Positions 37,475-46,938 are shown, numbered from the stretch's first letter. The stretch is 64,000 bases of DNA from Nannocystis exedens (GCF_002343915.1 NZ_NETK01000001.1:558001-622000), one strand, 5' to 3'. Made by a program: numbers and translations. The notes: generated from the sequence alone by a model not told the origin.

Positions 37475-37728
37475 CCGGGACATGCGCGGGTCCGCCGACG
37501 ACGCAGCGACCCGATCGCGACGCCGGACGTCAGTCACTGGACCGCTGCGGGGGCGCAGGACGCACGAACTTGCGCGTGATGCCCAAGCGCGCGCCGTTAC
37601 GCCGCCGCAAGCTCGGCGGCCGCTCCGCCCGAACGAGCGCGCAATCGACGATTGGACGTCACGATTGTTCGACTCGCTCGATTCGCCGCAACGTCACATT
37701 CACGAATGTCACAGTCAAGAGACGCGAC

Positions 37729-37756
37729 GAGGCGCGCACGTCGCCGTGCGCGCCTC
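37729..37756. terminator. 12-bp perfect hairpin after paralogue 3
   Basis: GAGGCGCGCACG / CGTGCGCGCCTC closes on a TCGC loop, 26 bp beyond the stop of paralogue 3 on the minus strand. No T-tract follows, so termination may be weak or factor-dependent. Confidence 0.5.
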
Positions 37757-37782
37757 GCCGGTCGCTCACGCCTGCGCGGCGA

Positions 37783-39549
37783 TCACATCGGCTGGACGCC
37801 GCAGTCGTCGACCTCGCTCGGGACGCAACCCTCGCAGTCCCAGCGGAAGTTGTCGAGCAGCGTGGCCGTCGACAGGTACTGGTCGGACATGTCGGCCAGG
37901 AAGAAGCCGATGGTGATCTCGGCGCCCGGCTGCACGCCGCCCTTGGCCGTGAACCAGTCGGAGCACGCGTGGGTCTCGAAGCCGGTGCCGGCCAGCTGCG
38001 GCTCGTTGCCGGTGTAGCCCTGCTGGATGAAGTACGGGTCGAGCGCGGTGATCGTGATCGGCAGGCCCTTCGTCGGGTCGTTCGGGTCGGGGATGAAGGT
38101 GACGTTGCCGCTGTACGGATCGATCGGCGGGTTGGCGTTCGGGTCGTCCGGCGTCGGGTCGACCTGGTAGGCGATCAGCAGGTCGTTGAACACGCTGTCG
38201 ACGTAGACCGGCCACTCGGCCGAGCAGAACGCGAACTCGAAGGTGTAGCCGTAGGTCCCCGGCGGCACGACGGTCTTGAAGCTGAAGTAGATGCGGTCGT
38301 TGCCGTCGGCGTTGGTCATCTCCCACTGCGCCTGGATCGTGTCGGAGCAGTCGTTGTCGCCCGCACCGTTGTCGCAGTTCATGAACGGCGTGCCACCCTG
38401 GCCGTTGTTGCTGCCGTCCTGGGCCTTGAAGGGCGCCGGCAGCGGGCCGCCGTCGGGGTTGCCGTTGTTCGTGGTGCCCTGGTTGTTCGGCGCCTCGATG
38501 ACGATGCCGTCGGCGTTCGGCGCGACGATGTCGCCGTTCGAGATGATGAGGAAGGCGTCGCCCTCGCGCGGGCTGTAGAGGCGCTGGTTCGGCGTCTGCG
38601 GATCATTGTCATGATCGAACATGTAGGTGCCGTAGCCCTTGGCCACCTGCCAGCTCTTGTTGACCGGGTTCGAGTGCTGGAAGTCGGACGTGATGATCGA
38701 GTTGTTCGGCGCGGCGTTGCAGATGCCCATCGCCTTCAGCATGTTCGTCTTGTCGCCCTTGTTGGTGATCACGTCCGGCGTGTTGTCACACGTGACGTAG
38801 TCGGCGGGCGCCTGGCAGTTGGCCGGGAAGAACGGCGTGCAATTGTTGAGGCAGAAGTCCTGCGGGCCGCCGTTGACCATGTTGCCGTCGTCGCACTGCT
38901 CGCCCCGCTCCTTGATGCCGTTGCCGCACATCGCCGGCGTGAACGTGCAGTCCGGCTCGCAGCCGTCGCCCGGGTCCTGGTTGCCGTCGTCGCACTGCTC
39001 GGGATCCTCGACCGTGCCGTTGCCGCAGTCCTGCTGCGGCGTCGCGGTGAGGCAGTCCGCGCTGCACTCGTCCCCGTCCTCGGTGTTGCCGTCGTCGCAC
39101 GCCTCGCCCTGCTCGACCGTGCCGTTGCCGCACACCGCGGTGATGACGCAGCCCGGCTCACAACCGTCGCCCTCCACGTCGTTGCCGTCGTCGCACTCCT
39201 CGTTGCCCTCCTGCACGCCGTTGCCGCACTCCGGCATCGCGCTCTCCGTCGTCGAGGTCTCGTCGGTCGTCGACGTCGTCGAGGTCTCTCCCTCGGTGGT
39301 GGTCGCATCCGTCGTGGCCTGCGTGTCACTCACCCCCATGCCGGTGGTCGGCGAGGTGGTGGTCGGCCCCGACTGGGTCTCCGAATTGCCGCCGGGACCG
39401 GCCGTCGTGTCCCCGCCGTCGGTCGTCGCGCCACCCTCGGTGTTGTTGGCCGTGGCGCCCGTGAGCCCGCCGCCGTCCTCGCCGCAAGCGACCAGCGTGG
39501 CGGCGCAGAACCCAGCAGTGAGAAGGCGAATGATGGGTCGAATCTTCAT
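37783..39549 (-). CDS. Choice-of-anchor-L lipoprotein with DUF4215 repeats, paralogue 3
   Basis: A 588-residue product with lipobox LVACGED, a Thr-rich linker, four DUF4215-type repeats and an anchor-L domain. The repeat block and part of the anchor-L domain (about 38691-39240) match paralogue 1 at an offset of 4,130 bp with very few differences, whereas the leader and linker differ. This pattern suggests gene conversion or recent duplication followed by linker turnover. ATG 39549. Confidence 0.88.
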   Translation of the reverse strand: MKIRPIIRLLTAGFCAATLVACGEDGGGLTGATANNTEGGATTDGGDTTAGPGGNSETQSGPTTTSPTTGMGVSDTQATTDATTTEGETSTTSTTDETSTTESAMPECGNGVQEGNEECDDGNDVEGDGCEPGCVITAVCGNGTVEQGEACDDGNTEDGDECSADCLTATPQQDCGNGTVEDPEQCDDGNQDPGDGCEPDCTFTPAMCGNGIKERGEQCDDGNMVNGGPQDFCLNNCTPFFPANCQAPADYVTCDNTPDVITNKGDKTNMLKAMGICNAAPNNSIITSDFQHSNPVNKSWQVAKGYGTYMFDHDNDPQTPNQRLYSPREGDAFLIISNGDIVAPNADGIVIEAPNNQGTTNNGNPDGGPLPAPFKAQDGSNNGQGGTPFMNCDNGAGDNDCSDTIQAQWEMTNADGNDRIYFSFKTVVPPGTYGYTFEFAFCSAEWPVYVDSVFNDLLIAYQVDPTPDDPNANPPIDPYSGNVTFIPDPNDPTKGLPITITALDPYFIQQGYTGNEPQLAGTGFETHACSDWFTAKGGVQPGAEITIGFFLADMSDQYLSTATLLDNFRWDCEGCVPSEVDDCGVQPM

Positions 39550-39640
39550 GGTCCGTGAATTCCTGAACGAGGTGCGCCCGAGCACGGGCGCGGACTTGCG
39601 TGCCACAGCGGTGTCCGCGCGACACGGATTGAAACAACGG

Positions 39641-39674
39641 CGCCACGATTTCGGACTTCGTCGATCCGATCAAG
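39641..39674 (-). promoter_or_regulatory. Shared bipartite upstream element (copy before paralogue 3)
   Basis: Second copy of CTTGATC-N16-AAATCGTGGCG. The gap 39550-39879 otherwise holds this element, the beginning of a palindromic array, and nothing that I can support as a gene. Confidence 0.5.
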
Positions 39675-39845
39675 CGTCGGCCGACGTGGTACTCGCAGGC
39701 TGAGCCATACGTCGCCTGCGGCCAATTCAGGCGCGTACGAGCGCCTACGGCGCGACGCCGTCCGCTCGGCCGCATACGACACGTGATTTTACCTTCGGTC
39801 GCTTCCTCACACGCAGACGCCGCCCGCGTGCGCGCAGACTCACGA

Positions 39846-39891
39846 CATGGCCTTTCCGCCCTGTGCTTTCGCACCTGGCCTAAAGGCCCTG
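39846..39891. repeat. Palindromic array at the end of the ComEA-like gene
   Basis: CATG, CCTG, CCTG and CCTG start at 39846, 39860, 39874 and 39888 (14-bp period). The array overlaps the stop codon of the ComEA-like gene. Confidence 0.85.
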
Positions 39892-40392
39892 TCCGCGGGT
39901 CTCCACCTGGGCCCGCGGGCGAACAGCGGTCAGCCGCGCAGGACCGATCCCGCGCACGCGCTGCAAGTCGTCGACCGTGGCGTAAGGTCTTCCTTCGATG
40001 ATCCGCCGCGCGAGCTCGGGACCGATCCCCGGCAAACTCTCGAGCTCGCTGGCCGACGCGTGATTGAGATCTACGGGGATCGCCAGCGCCGCGAGATCCT
40101 CGCCGCGCATGCGGCTCCAGCCGTCGGTGCCCGGCCGCGGCGACGTCGCGGCACACAGCGAGTCGCGCGTCACCGCGTCGCCGTGCATCAGCGCGGCGCT
40201 CGACGACCCGGCGCCGCACAGCGCCGCGACGTCGCGCGGCGCCTCGTCGTCGCAGCGCAGCACGCCGTCGACCTCGACCGCGAAGTCGCACGCCGTGCGC
40301 ACCAGCAGCGCCGGCGCGGTCGGCCGCAGCCAGGCGGCCAGCGCCACGACGAGCGCGGCGACCAGCGCGACGATCGCCCCGACGCGGACCAC
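39880..40392 (-). CDS. ComEA-like helix-hairpin-helix protein
   Basis: 170 residues: an N-terminal membrane anchor (VGAIVALVAALVVALAAWL), a short Cys-containing extracytoplasmic segment, and a C-terminal double helix-hairpin-helix (VDLNHASASELESLPGIGPELARRIIEGRPY, given here as one motif of two hairpins). ComEA-type proteins bind double-stranded DNA during uptake. No other competence gene is near, so DNA binding is the safest statement. GTG start at 40392, ten bases after lysC. Confidence 0.8.
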   Translation of the reverse strand: MVRVGAIVALVAALVVALAAWLRPTAPALLVRTACDFAVEVDGVLRCDDEAPRDVAALCGAGSSSAALMHGDAVTRDSLCAATSPRPGTDGWSRMRGEDLAALAIPVDLNHASASELESLPGIGPELARRIIEGRPYATVDDLQRVRGIGPARLTAVRPRAQVETRGQGL

Positions 40393-40402
40393 CGCGGCGA
40401 CC

Positions 40403-41704
40403 TCAAGCAGCGCTGCTCGTCGGCCCCTCGTGGAGGCCGAACCCGGCGTGCAGCGCCCGCAGGGCCAGCTCGCCGTAGCGCTCGTGGACGATCACCGAGA
40501 CCTTGATCTCGGAGGTCGAAACCATCTGGATGTTGATGTTCTCGCGGCCGAGGATCTCGAACGCCTTGGACGCGACGCCCGCGTGGGTGCGCATGCCGAC
40601 GCCGACGATGGAGATCTTGCAGATGTCGGGATCGCTGAGGATCTCCATCGGCCCGGCGCCCGGCAGCTCGAGGCTGCGCAGGCCGGCGACCGCCTTCTTC
40701 AGGTCGTTCTCCGGCACCGTGAAGGTGACGTCGGTCGAGCCGCCGCGGCTCGCGTTCTGGATGATCATGTCGACGACGATGTCGGCCGCCGCGAGCACGC
40801 CGAAGATCGACGCGATCGTGCCCGGCACGTCCGGCACGTTGGTGAGGGTGACCTTGGCCTCGTTGCGGTCGAGGGCGACGCCGGTCACGACCGCGGACTC
40901 CAGACTCTTCTGCTCAGACACGATCCACGTCCCTTCGCTCTCGTTCAGGCTCGATCGCACGTGCACCGGCACGCCGAACTTCATCGCGAACTCGACGCTG
41001 CGGATCTGCAGCACCTTGGCGCCGAGGCTCGCCAGCTCGAGCATCTCCTCGTACGTGATGCGCTGGATCTTGCGCGCGCGCGGCTCGATCCGCGGGTCGG
41101 TGGTGTAGACCCCGTCGACGTCGGTCAAGATCTCGCAGACGTCGGCCTTCAGCGCCGCCGCGAGGGCGACCGCGGAGGTGTCGGAGCCGCCGCGGCCGAG
41201 CGTGGTGATGTTGCCGGCGGCGTTCAGCCCCTGAAAGCCGGCGCACACCACGACGTTGCCGGCGGTCAGCTCCTGGCGGATGCGCCCGTGCGAAAAGCCG
41301 AGGATCCGCGCGTTGGTGTAGGTCGCGTCGGTCTGCAGGCCGATCTGGTGCCCGACCAGCGAGATGGCCCGCCCGCCCGCGTTCTGGATCGCCATCGCCA
41401 GGAGCGCCGCACTGACGTTCTCGCCGGTGCTCACCAGCTGATCGAGCTCGCGCTCGTGGGCCCGGTCGCCGGCCCGCTCGCTGGCGACGTACGGCCCCTT
41501 GCTGGTGCGGCCGACCTGCCCCTCGCCTTCGCTCGCCAGCTGGTTGGCCAGGCCGATCAGGCGGTTCGTCTCGCCCGCCATCGCCGACACGACGACGACC
41601 ACGTCCTGACCCGTGCGCTGGGTGGCGAGGACCCGCTGGGCGACGTTCCGGATCCGCTCGAGGGTGGCGACCGAAGAGCCGCCGAATTTCTGCACGATGA
41701 GCAT
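40403..41704 (-). CDS. lysC: Aspartate kinase
   Basis: First step of the Lys/Thr/Met pathway. It has kinase motifs [38 protein letters not shown] and [12 protein letters not shown], followed by two ACT domains ([37 protein letters not shown]) for feedback inhibition. The start is ATG 41704 (MLIVQKFGG). At 433 residues it is slightly longer than the usual 405-410 or so. Confidence 0.96.
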   Translation of the reverse strand: MLIVQKFGGSSVATLERIRNVAQRVLATQRTGQDVVVVVSAMAGETNRLIGLANQLASEGEGQVGRTSKGPYVASERAGDRAHERELDQLVSTGENVSAALLAMAIQNAGGRAISLVGHQIGLQTDATYTNARILGFSHGRIRQELTAGNVVVCAGFQGLNAAGNITTLGRGGSDTSAVALAAALKADVCEILTDVDGVYTTDPRIEPRARKIQRITYEEMLELASLGAKVLQIRSVEFAMKFGVPVHVRSSLNESEGTWIVSEQKSLESAVVTGVALDRNEAKVTLTNVPDVPGTIASIFGVLAAADIVVDMIIQNASRGGSTDVTFTVPENDLKKAVAGLRSLELPGAGPMEILSDPDICKISIVGVGMRTHAGVASKAFEILGRENINIQMVSTSEIKVSVIVHERYGELALRALHAGFGLHEGPTSSAA

Positions 41705-41768
41705 GGCTTTCGATCGGGACGCGCAGTCCCGTGCGCCGTTGCTGTACCGCAATTGCGGTGCGGGGGCA

Positions 41769-42014
41769 CTAATCTTTTCGCGTCTTGAACAGCGGTAGCT
41801 GGAACAGCGCCTCAGGCGCGCCGCCGTCGCGACCGGCGCGCCGCTTCTGCGCCTCCTCCTCGAGGATGGTCTTGATCGCCCCGCGACAGCTGCCGCAGCC
41901 GGTGCCGGCCTCGCAGTCGTCGCCGACCTCCTCGACGGTCCGGGCCCCGCGGCGCACGCAGGCGATCACCTCGTGCTCGAAGACCGTGTTGCACTGGCAC
42001 AGCAGCACCCGCAC
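41769..42014 (-). CDS. Bacterioferritin-associated ferredoxin-like [2Fe-2S] protein
   Basis: An 81-residue protein with the Bfd-type cysteine pattern LCQCN...CEAGTGCGSC, which binds a [2Fe-2S] cluster. Such proteins reduce bacterioferritin to release iron, or serve as small electron carriers. GTG 42014 is supported by AGAGGGG immediately upstream. It sits between pdxJ and lysC; no bacterioferritin gene is in view. Confidence 0.85.
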   Translation of the reverse strand: MRVLLCQCNTVFEHEVIACVRRGARTVEEVGDDCEAGTGCGSCRGAIKTILEEEAQKRRAGRDGGAPEALFQLPLFKTRKD

Positions 42015-42095
42015 CCCTCTGGGATACCGCAGGGCCGGCCGCCCGTCGACGTCCGCCCGCGAGCGCGGGCGCACGCGCGCTCCCGGGCGCCGGGG

Positions 42096-42145
42096 CATGG
42101 CTGTCTCCATGGACATGTCCATAGAGACATGTCCACCCGGACAGC
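42096..42145. repeat. Palindromic units between pdxJ and the Bfd-like gene
   Basis: CATG at 42114 and 42128 and CAGC at 42142 follow the 14-bp period. Two further CATG (42096, 42108) are out of phase. It lies in a tandem, not a convergent, gap. Confidence 0.8.
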
Positions 42146-42148
42146 GAG

Positions 42149-42883
42149 CTACTCGGTCAGGGCAGCCAGGTAGTCGCGGACGGCCCGGTCGAGGCCGACG
42201 AACAGCGCGTGGCTGATCAGGGCGTGGCCGATCGAGACCTCGTCGAGGTGCGGCAGGCGGCTGAACAGCGGCAGGTTGTCGAGGTCGAGGTCGTGGCCGG
42301 CGTTGATCCCGAGCCCGAGCTCGTGCGCCAGCGCGGCGGCGGCGGCGAAGCGGGCCAGCTCGGCCTCGCCGCGGCCGGCGGCGAAGGCCCGCGCGTACGG
42401 CTCGGTGTACAGCTCGATCCGCTGCGCGCCGACGTCCGCGGCCCAGCGGACCGCCTCGACGTCGGCCTCGATGAACAGCGACACCCGGACGCCGAGCCCG
42501 TGCAGGCGGGCCGTGATCGCGCCGAGCTCGGCGCGCGAGGTGTCGGTCGGCCACCCGGCCTGGCTCGTGATCTCGCCGGGCCGCACCGGCACCAGGGTGC
42601 ACTGGTGCGGCCGCAGCTCCTCGACCATCGCCAGCAGGTCGGGCCGCGGGTCGCCCTCGATGTTAAACTCGATCTGCTGGCGCAGCGGCGCCAGCTCGGC
42701 CGCGATCGCCCGCGCGTCGGCGGCCCGGATGTGCCGCTCGTCGGCGCGCGGGTGGATCGTGATCCCCGGCGCCCCGGCCGCCACGATCGTCCGCACCGCC
42801 GCGATCACGCTCGGGACATCGCCGCCGCGGGCGTTGCGGAGGGTCGCGACCTTGTTGACGTTGACGCTGAGGCGGGCGGCCAT
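42149..42883 (-). CDS. pdxJ: Pyridoxine 5'-phosphate synthase
   Basis: Last step of de novo vitamin B6 synthesis from 1-deoxyxylulose-5-phosphate. The TIM-barrel motifs LSVNVNKVATLRNARGG, GITIHPRADERHI, FNIEG, CTLVPVRPGE, INAGHDLDLDNL and SIGHALIS are all present. 244 residues, normal length. Confidence 0.96.
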   Translation of the reverse strand: MAARLSVNVNKVATLRNARGGDVPSVIAAVRTIVAAGAPGITIHPRADERHIRAADARAIAAELAPLRQQIEFNIEGDPRPDLLAMVEELRPHQCTLVPVRPGEITSQAGWPTDTSRAELGAITARLHGLGVRVSLFIEADVEAVRWAADVGAQRIELYTEPYARAFAAGRGEAELARFAAAAALAHELGLGINAGHDLDLDNLPLFSRLPHLDEVSIGHALISHALFVGLDRAVRDYLAALTE

Positions 42884-43010
42884 GCCGCGCGGATAGCACC
42901 GGCGCGCGCGCTTGTCACCTCCCTTGTCGCCGGCGCCGCGCGACCTCCCGCGCGGACGCGGCCGGCGCGGCCCCGTTGATGCCGCGCGGCCCGGGCACTA
43001 GGCTCGCAAG

Positions 43011-44363
43011 ATGCCGTCCGCGTCCGCGCCCGCAGTCGCCGTCGTCGGCGCGGGCTTCTGCGGCGCGGCCCTCGCCTGGCACCTCGCCCGCGCCGGCGGC
43101 CCGCGCGTGATCCTCATCGACGGGCGCGGCGAGTTCGGCCCGGGCCTGGCCTATCGGACAGCCGACCCCCGCCACCTCCTCAACACCCCGGCCGGGCGGA
43201 TGAGCGCGCTCGCCGACGACCCGGAGCACTTCGTCCGCTGGGCCCGCGCGCGCGACCCCGCCGTCACCGGCGGCAGCTTCTTGCCGCGCGGCCTCTACGG
43301 CGACTACTTGCGCCAGCTCGTCGCCGCCGTAGAGGCCGGCGTCACATGTCTCACCGGACATGTCGTCGACGTCGAGCCGCCTGCGGCCGGGCCGGCCGCC
43401 CTCGCGCTGGCCGACGGGTCGCGGCTGTTCGCCGACCACGTCGTCCTCGCCCCCGGCAACCTGCCGCCGCGCCTGCCCGCCGGCCTCGACGCCCGCGTCC
43501 GCGCCGATCCGCGCTACGTCCACGACCCCTGGAGCGCGCCGGGCCCCGCGATCGCGCCGGCCGCAGCGGTGCTGGTCTTCGGGACAGGTCTGTCGGCGCT
43601 CGACCTCGCGCTCGGGCTCGACGGCGCCGGCCACCGCGGCCCGATCCACCTGCTCTCGCGCCACGGCCTGTTGCCACAGGCCCACCGCGACCCGGCCCGC
43701 CCGCCCGACCCGCATCCTCCCGCGTACGCGGACTGGCCGGCCACCGCCCGCGGAGCCCTGCACGCGCTGCGGGCGGCCGCCCGCACCGAGGCGGCCCGCG
43801 GCGGCGACTGGCGCGACGTGCTCGCCGACCTGCGCCCGGTGACGCAGGCGATCTGGCGCTGCTGGCCGGCGTGCGAGCGCGAGCGGTTCGTCCGTCACCT
43901 GCGGGTCTACTGGGAGGCCCACCGCCACCGCGCCGCCCCGGCGACCGCCGCCGCGATCGCCGAGCTGCGCGCGGCCGGGCGGCTGCACGTCCACGCCGGG
44001 CGCGTCGAGGACATGTCCCTCGGGACAGACGCGATCGCGGCGACGATCCGCCCGCGCGGCGGCTCGGCCCGCGTCCACCTGCGCGTGGAGGCGCTGCTCA
44101 ACGCCACGGGCCCCGCGCCCGACCCGCGCGACGGCGAGGACCCGCTGCTGCGCGCCCTGATCGCGCGCGGCCTGCTGGTGCCCGAGCCGCTCGGCGCGCG
44201 CGTGGCCGACGACGGGGCGGTCCTCGACGCGCACGGCCACGCCTCGACCTGGCTGCACGCCGTCGGCAGCCTGCGCCGGCCGCAGCTGTGGGAGACGACG
44301 GCGGTGCTCGAGCTGGCCCCGCAGTGCCAGGCGCTGGCCGGGCGGCTGCGCGGCCGCGCTTGA
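43011..44363 (+). CDS. FAD/NAD(P)-binding protein (YdhS-like)
   Basis: 450 residues. The N-terminal dinucleotide motif VVGAGFCGAALAWHLAR is followed by LLNTPAGRMSAL and, near residue 185, a second nucleotide-binding stretch (VLVFGTGLSALDLALGL). This is the architecture of flavoproteins of the FAD-NAD(P)-binding superfamily that includes E. coli YdhS. The substrate is unknown. It diverges from pdxJ. Repeat units occur at 43345, 43571 and 44012. Confidence 0.8.
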   Translation: MPSASAPAVAVVGAGFCGAALAWHLARAGGPRVILIDGRGEFGPGLAYRTADPRHLLNTPAGRMSALADDPEHFVRWARARDPAVTGGSFLPRGLYGDYLRQLVAAVEAGVTCLTGHVVDVEPPAAGPAALALADGSRLFADHVVLAPGNLPPRLPAGLDARVRADPRYVHDPWSAPGPAIAPAAAVLVFGTGLSALDLALGLDGAGHRGPIHLLSRHGLLPQAHRDPARPPDPHPPAYADWPATARGALHALRAAARTEAARGGDWRDVLADLRPVTQAIWRCWPACERERFVRHLRVYWEAHRHRAAPATAAAIAELRAAGRLHVHAGRVEDMSLGTDAIAATIRPRGGSARVHLRVEALLNATGPAPDPRDGEDPLLRALIARGLLVPEPLGARVADDGAVLDAHGHASTWLHAVGSLRRPQLWETTAVLELAPQCQALAGRLRGRA

Positions 44364-44377
44364 GGGCGAGACGGCGA

Positions 44378-44614
44378 GCTGTCCTCGGGGACAGCCGCCG
44401 CCACGAGCTGTTCCTTCGAGCCTCTGCGACCTTTTCACCTGTCCCTCCGGACAGCCACGGCCTCTGCTCGCCTGTCCCTCCGGACAGCCATGACCTCTAC
44501 CGGCCTGTCCCTCCGGACAGACATCTTCGCACCTGTCCATCCAGACAGCCGCAACCTCCGCGGCCTGCCCCTCCGGACAGCTGCAACGCCGCCCGCCTGC
44601 CGCTTCGGACTGCC
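44378..44614. repeat. Seven-unit CCTGTCC / GGACAGC hairpin array
   Basis: Units of form CCTG-TCC-N4-GGA-CAGC start at 44378, 44438, 44471, 44504, 44532, 44564 and 44596 (the first begins GCTG; the last is degenerate). Intervals after the first are 33, 33, 28, 32 and 32 bp, with unrelated spacers of 11-15 bp, so this is a loosely spaced variant of the family. It fills the gap between the convergent FAD-protein and rarA genes. Confidence 0.93.
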
Positions 44615-44628
44615 AGACGCAGCCCCCG

Positions 44629-45996
44629 TCACTCCCCGGCGGGCTCGGGCTCCTCGCTTCCGCCTGTCCCTTCGCGCAGCTGCTGCAGGCGCGCCCACGC
44701 GGCCGCCTCCCACCCGCGCGGCCCCGGGTGGGCGTAGCGCTGCCCTCGCAGTGCCTCCGGCAGATAACTCTCGTTGCCCGGGACCACCCCGCCCTCGAAG
44801 TCGTGCGGGTACTTGTAGCCGACCCCGTACTGCGCCTCGCGCATCAGCGGCGTCACGGCGTTGCGCACCGCCAGCGGCACCTCGAGGCTGCCGGCGCGCA
44901 GCACGTCCTTGCGCGCGTTGGCGTAGGCCGTCAGCGCCGTGTTGCTCTTCGGCGCCAGGGCCAGGAACAGCGCCGCCTGCGTCAGCGGCAGCACGGCCTC
45001 GGGCATGCCGATCTGGTGGGCCGCCTGGGCCGCGGCCACCGCCACTGGAAGCGCCTGCGGCTCGGCGTTGCCGACGTCTTCGGCGGCGAAGATCACGATC
45101 CGCCGGGCCACGAAGTCGACGTCCTCGCCGGCCTCGAGCATGCGCGCCAGCCAGTACACCGCCGCGTCGGCGTCGCTCGCCCGCATGCTCTTGATGAAGG
45201 CCGAGACGACGTTGTAGTGCTCCTCGCCGGCCTTGTCGTAGCGCAGCGCGCGGCCGCCGACGGCCTGCTGCGCGACCTCGCGGCTGAGCCGCGTCTCGCC
45301 CTCGGGCACCAGGTCGACCGCCAGCTCGAGCGTCCCGAGCGCGCGCCGGGCGTCGCCCTGGGCGGTGTGGGCGATCGCCGCGAGCAGCCCGTCCTCGGCC
45401 TCGAGCTTGCGCGCTCCGAGCCCGCGCTCCTCGTCGGTGAGCGCGCGCCGCAGCAGCGCCACCAGGTCGCGGACCTCGATCGGCCGCAGTTGCAGCACCC
45501 GCACCCGGCTCAGCAGCGCCGCGTTGACCTCGAAGCTCGGGTTCTCGGTGGTCGCCCCGACCAGCGAGCACACCCCCGCCTCGATGTGCGGCAAGAGGAT
45601 GTCCTGCTGGGCCTTGTTGAAGCGGTGGATCTCGTCGACGAACAGCAGCGTCCCGCGGCCCTCGTGGGCCCGGCGCCGGCGCGCGGCCTCGACCACCTCG
45701 CGCAGCTCGCGGGCCCCGGCCGAGGTCGCCGACAGCACGCAGAACGCGCTCTGGGTGTGCTCGGCCAGCAGCCGCGCCAGCGTCGTCTTGCCCGTCCCCG
45801 GGGGCCCCCACAAGATCAGGCTCGGCACCCGCCCGGTGTCGGCGATCCGGCGCAAGATCTTCCCCGGCCCGAGCAAGTGCGTCTGCCCCACCACCTCGTC
45901 GAGGCGGCGCGGCCGCATGCGCTCGGCCAGCGGCACCAGCGTGGGGTCGCGTTGCCAGGCGCGCTCGAAGAGGTCGTCGCTCGCGTGGGACTGCAC
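44629..45996 (-). CDS. rarA: Replication-associated recombination protein A
   Basis: AAA+ clamp-loader-like ATPase (RarA/MgsA/WRNIP1 family) acting at stalled replication forks. It has Walker A LWGPPGTGKTTLA, Walker B LLFVDEIHRFNKAQQD, sensor 1 GATTENPSFEVN, and the C-terminal tetramerisation region (YDKAGEEHYNVVSAFIKSMR, PLAVRNAVTPLM). GTG 45996 gives 455 residues, close to the family length. Confidence 0.96.
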   Translation of the reverse strand: MQSHASDDLFERAWQRDPTLVPLAERMRPRRLDEVVGQTHLLGPGKILRRIADTGRVPSLILWGPPGTGKTTLARLLAEHTQSAFCVLSATSAGARELREVVEAARRRRAHEGRGTLLFVDEIHRFNKAQQDILLPHIEAGVCSLVGATTENPSFEVNAALLSRVRVLQLRPIEVRDLVALLRRALTDEERGLGARKLEAEDGLLAAIAHTAQGDARRALGTLELAVDLVPEGETRLSREVAQQAVGGRALRYDKAGEEHYNVVSAFIKSMRASDADAAVYWLARMLEAGEDVDFVARRIVIFAAEDVGNAEPQALPVAVAAAQAAHQIGMPEAVLPLTQAALFLALAPKSNTALTAYANARKDVLRAGSLEVPLAVRNAVTPLMREAQYGVGYKYPHDFEGGVVPGNESYLPEALRGQRYAHPGPRGWEAAAWARLQQLREGTGGSEEPEPAGE

Positions 45997-46018
45997 GGTG
46001 CGTGGTAGCCTACCAGGC

Positions 46019-46549
46019 GTGACGCGCCGCGCCGCCCCTTCCGCGCCTGCGACCGCCCGCCAGCGGCCGGTCTCGCCGCGTGCGCTGGCCCTCGCGGTCG
46101 CCGTGGTCGCCGCCGCCGGGCCCGCTTGCGACGAGAAGTTCCAGTCCTTCCTGCGCAACGCCTCCGACCGCCACGTCGAGCGCGAGAAGAAGAAGGAAAG
46201 CGACGCCGAGCGGCGGGCCGCCGAGGAGGCCGTGATCTCGCCGCCCGTGCGCGCCGCGATCGCCCTCGTCCGCGCCAGCGACTACGACTTCGTGTCCGTC
46301 ACGTCCGACGGCAGCCGCAAGCGCTACAGCGGCTTCGACTTCGCCGCCATGCTCGAGACCAAGTCGCGCTGGCTCGGCCGCGGCCTCGACGAGCTGTCCG
46401 ACTGGCTCGACCAGATCGGCAGCCGCACCTTCTTCGGCGGCCGCTCCTACTTCGTCCGCCTGCCCGACGGCCGCGAGCTCAACTTCCGCAGCTGGCTCGA
46501 GGCCGAGATCGCGGCCTTGCCGACGGCCTTGCCCACGGAGTCACCATGA
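46019..46549 (+). CDS. DUF5329-like lipoprotein
   Basis: 176 residues. A leader with lipobox AGPAC is followed by a charged helix (HVEREKKKESDAERRAAEEA) and a compact domain (VRASDYDFVSVTSDGSRKRY, SRTFFGGRSYFVRLPDGREL, RSWLEAEIA) resembling the small periplasmic DUF5329 family. The function is unknown. GTG 46019 is 22 bp from the divergent rarA start. The stop overlaps the next ATG (ATGA). Confidence 0.7.
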   Translation: MTRRAAPSAPATARQRPVSPRALALAVAVVAAAGPACDEKFQSFLRNASDRHVEREKKKESDAERRAAEEAVISPPVRAAIALVRASDYDFVSVTSDGSRKRYSGFDFAAMLETKSRWLGRGLDELSDWLDQIGSRTFFGGRSYFVRLPDGRELNFRSWLEAEIAALPTALPTESP

Positions 46550-46938
46550 CCGCAAAGACAGGTATCATCCTCGCCGGCCTCCTCGGCTTCCTCGGCGTCG
46601 CCGCCGGGGCGTTCGGCGCCCACGGCCTGCGCGACCGCGTCGGCCCGCGCGAGCTCGAGATCTGGCACACCGGCGCGCACTACCAGCAGCTGCACGCCGT
46701 CGTCCTGCTGGCCGTCGCGCTGTGGGCCCTCACCCTGTCCGCCCGCGGCGAGCCGACCGGCCTCCACGGCGTCGCCATGTCGCTGTTCGTCGCCGGCATC
46801 GCCATCTTCTCCGGCACCCTCTACGCCATCACCCTCGGCGGCCCGCGGGTCCTCGGCGCCGTCACCCCGCTGGGCGGCCTGTGCCTGCTCGCCGGCTGGT
46901 TGACGATCGTCGTCCTCGGCCTGCGCCAGGTGACGTAG
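46546..46938 (+). CDS. DUF423 (YgdD/UPF0382) membrane protein
   Basis: 130 residues with four hydrophobic segments. The family signature GFLGVAAGAFGAHGL and a following HTGAHYQQLHAVVLL are present. It is a small inner-membrane protein of unknown role, translationally coupled to the DUF5329-like gene. Confidence 0.9.
   Translation: MTAKTGIILAGLLGFLGVAAGAFGAHGLRDRVGPRELEIWHTGAHYQQLHAVVLLAVALWALTLSARGEPTGLHGVAMSLFVAGIAIFSGTLYAITLGGPRVLGAVTPLGGLCLLAGWLTIVVLGLRQVT

Noticed and set aside
37652..38578. Short plus-strand frames overlapping anchor-L paralogue 3
   Set aside because: Antisense to a well-supported lipoprotein, and the same shadow recurs at paralogue 1, as expected from the duplicated sequence.
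40403..42014. A functional link between aspartate kinase and the Bfd-like ferredoxin
   Set aside because: They are merely adjacent with a 64-bp gap; no shared pathway is evident.
44378..44614. CRISPR-like array (19-bp repeats with short different spacers)
   Set aside because: Repeats are palindromic 18-19-mers, spacers only 11-15 bp, intervals uneven, no cas genes nearby, and the same unit is scattered singly through coding genes.
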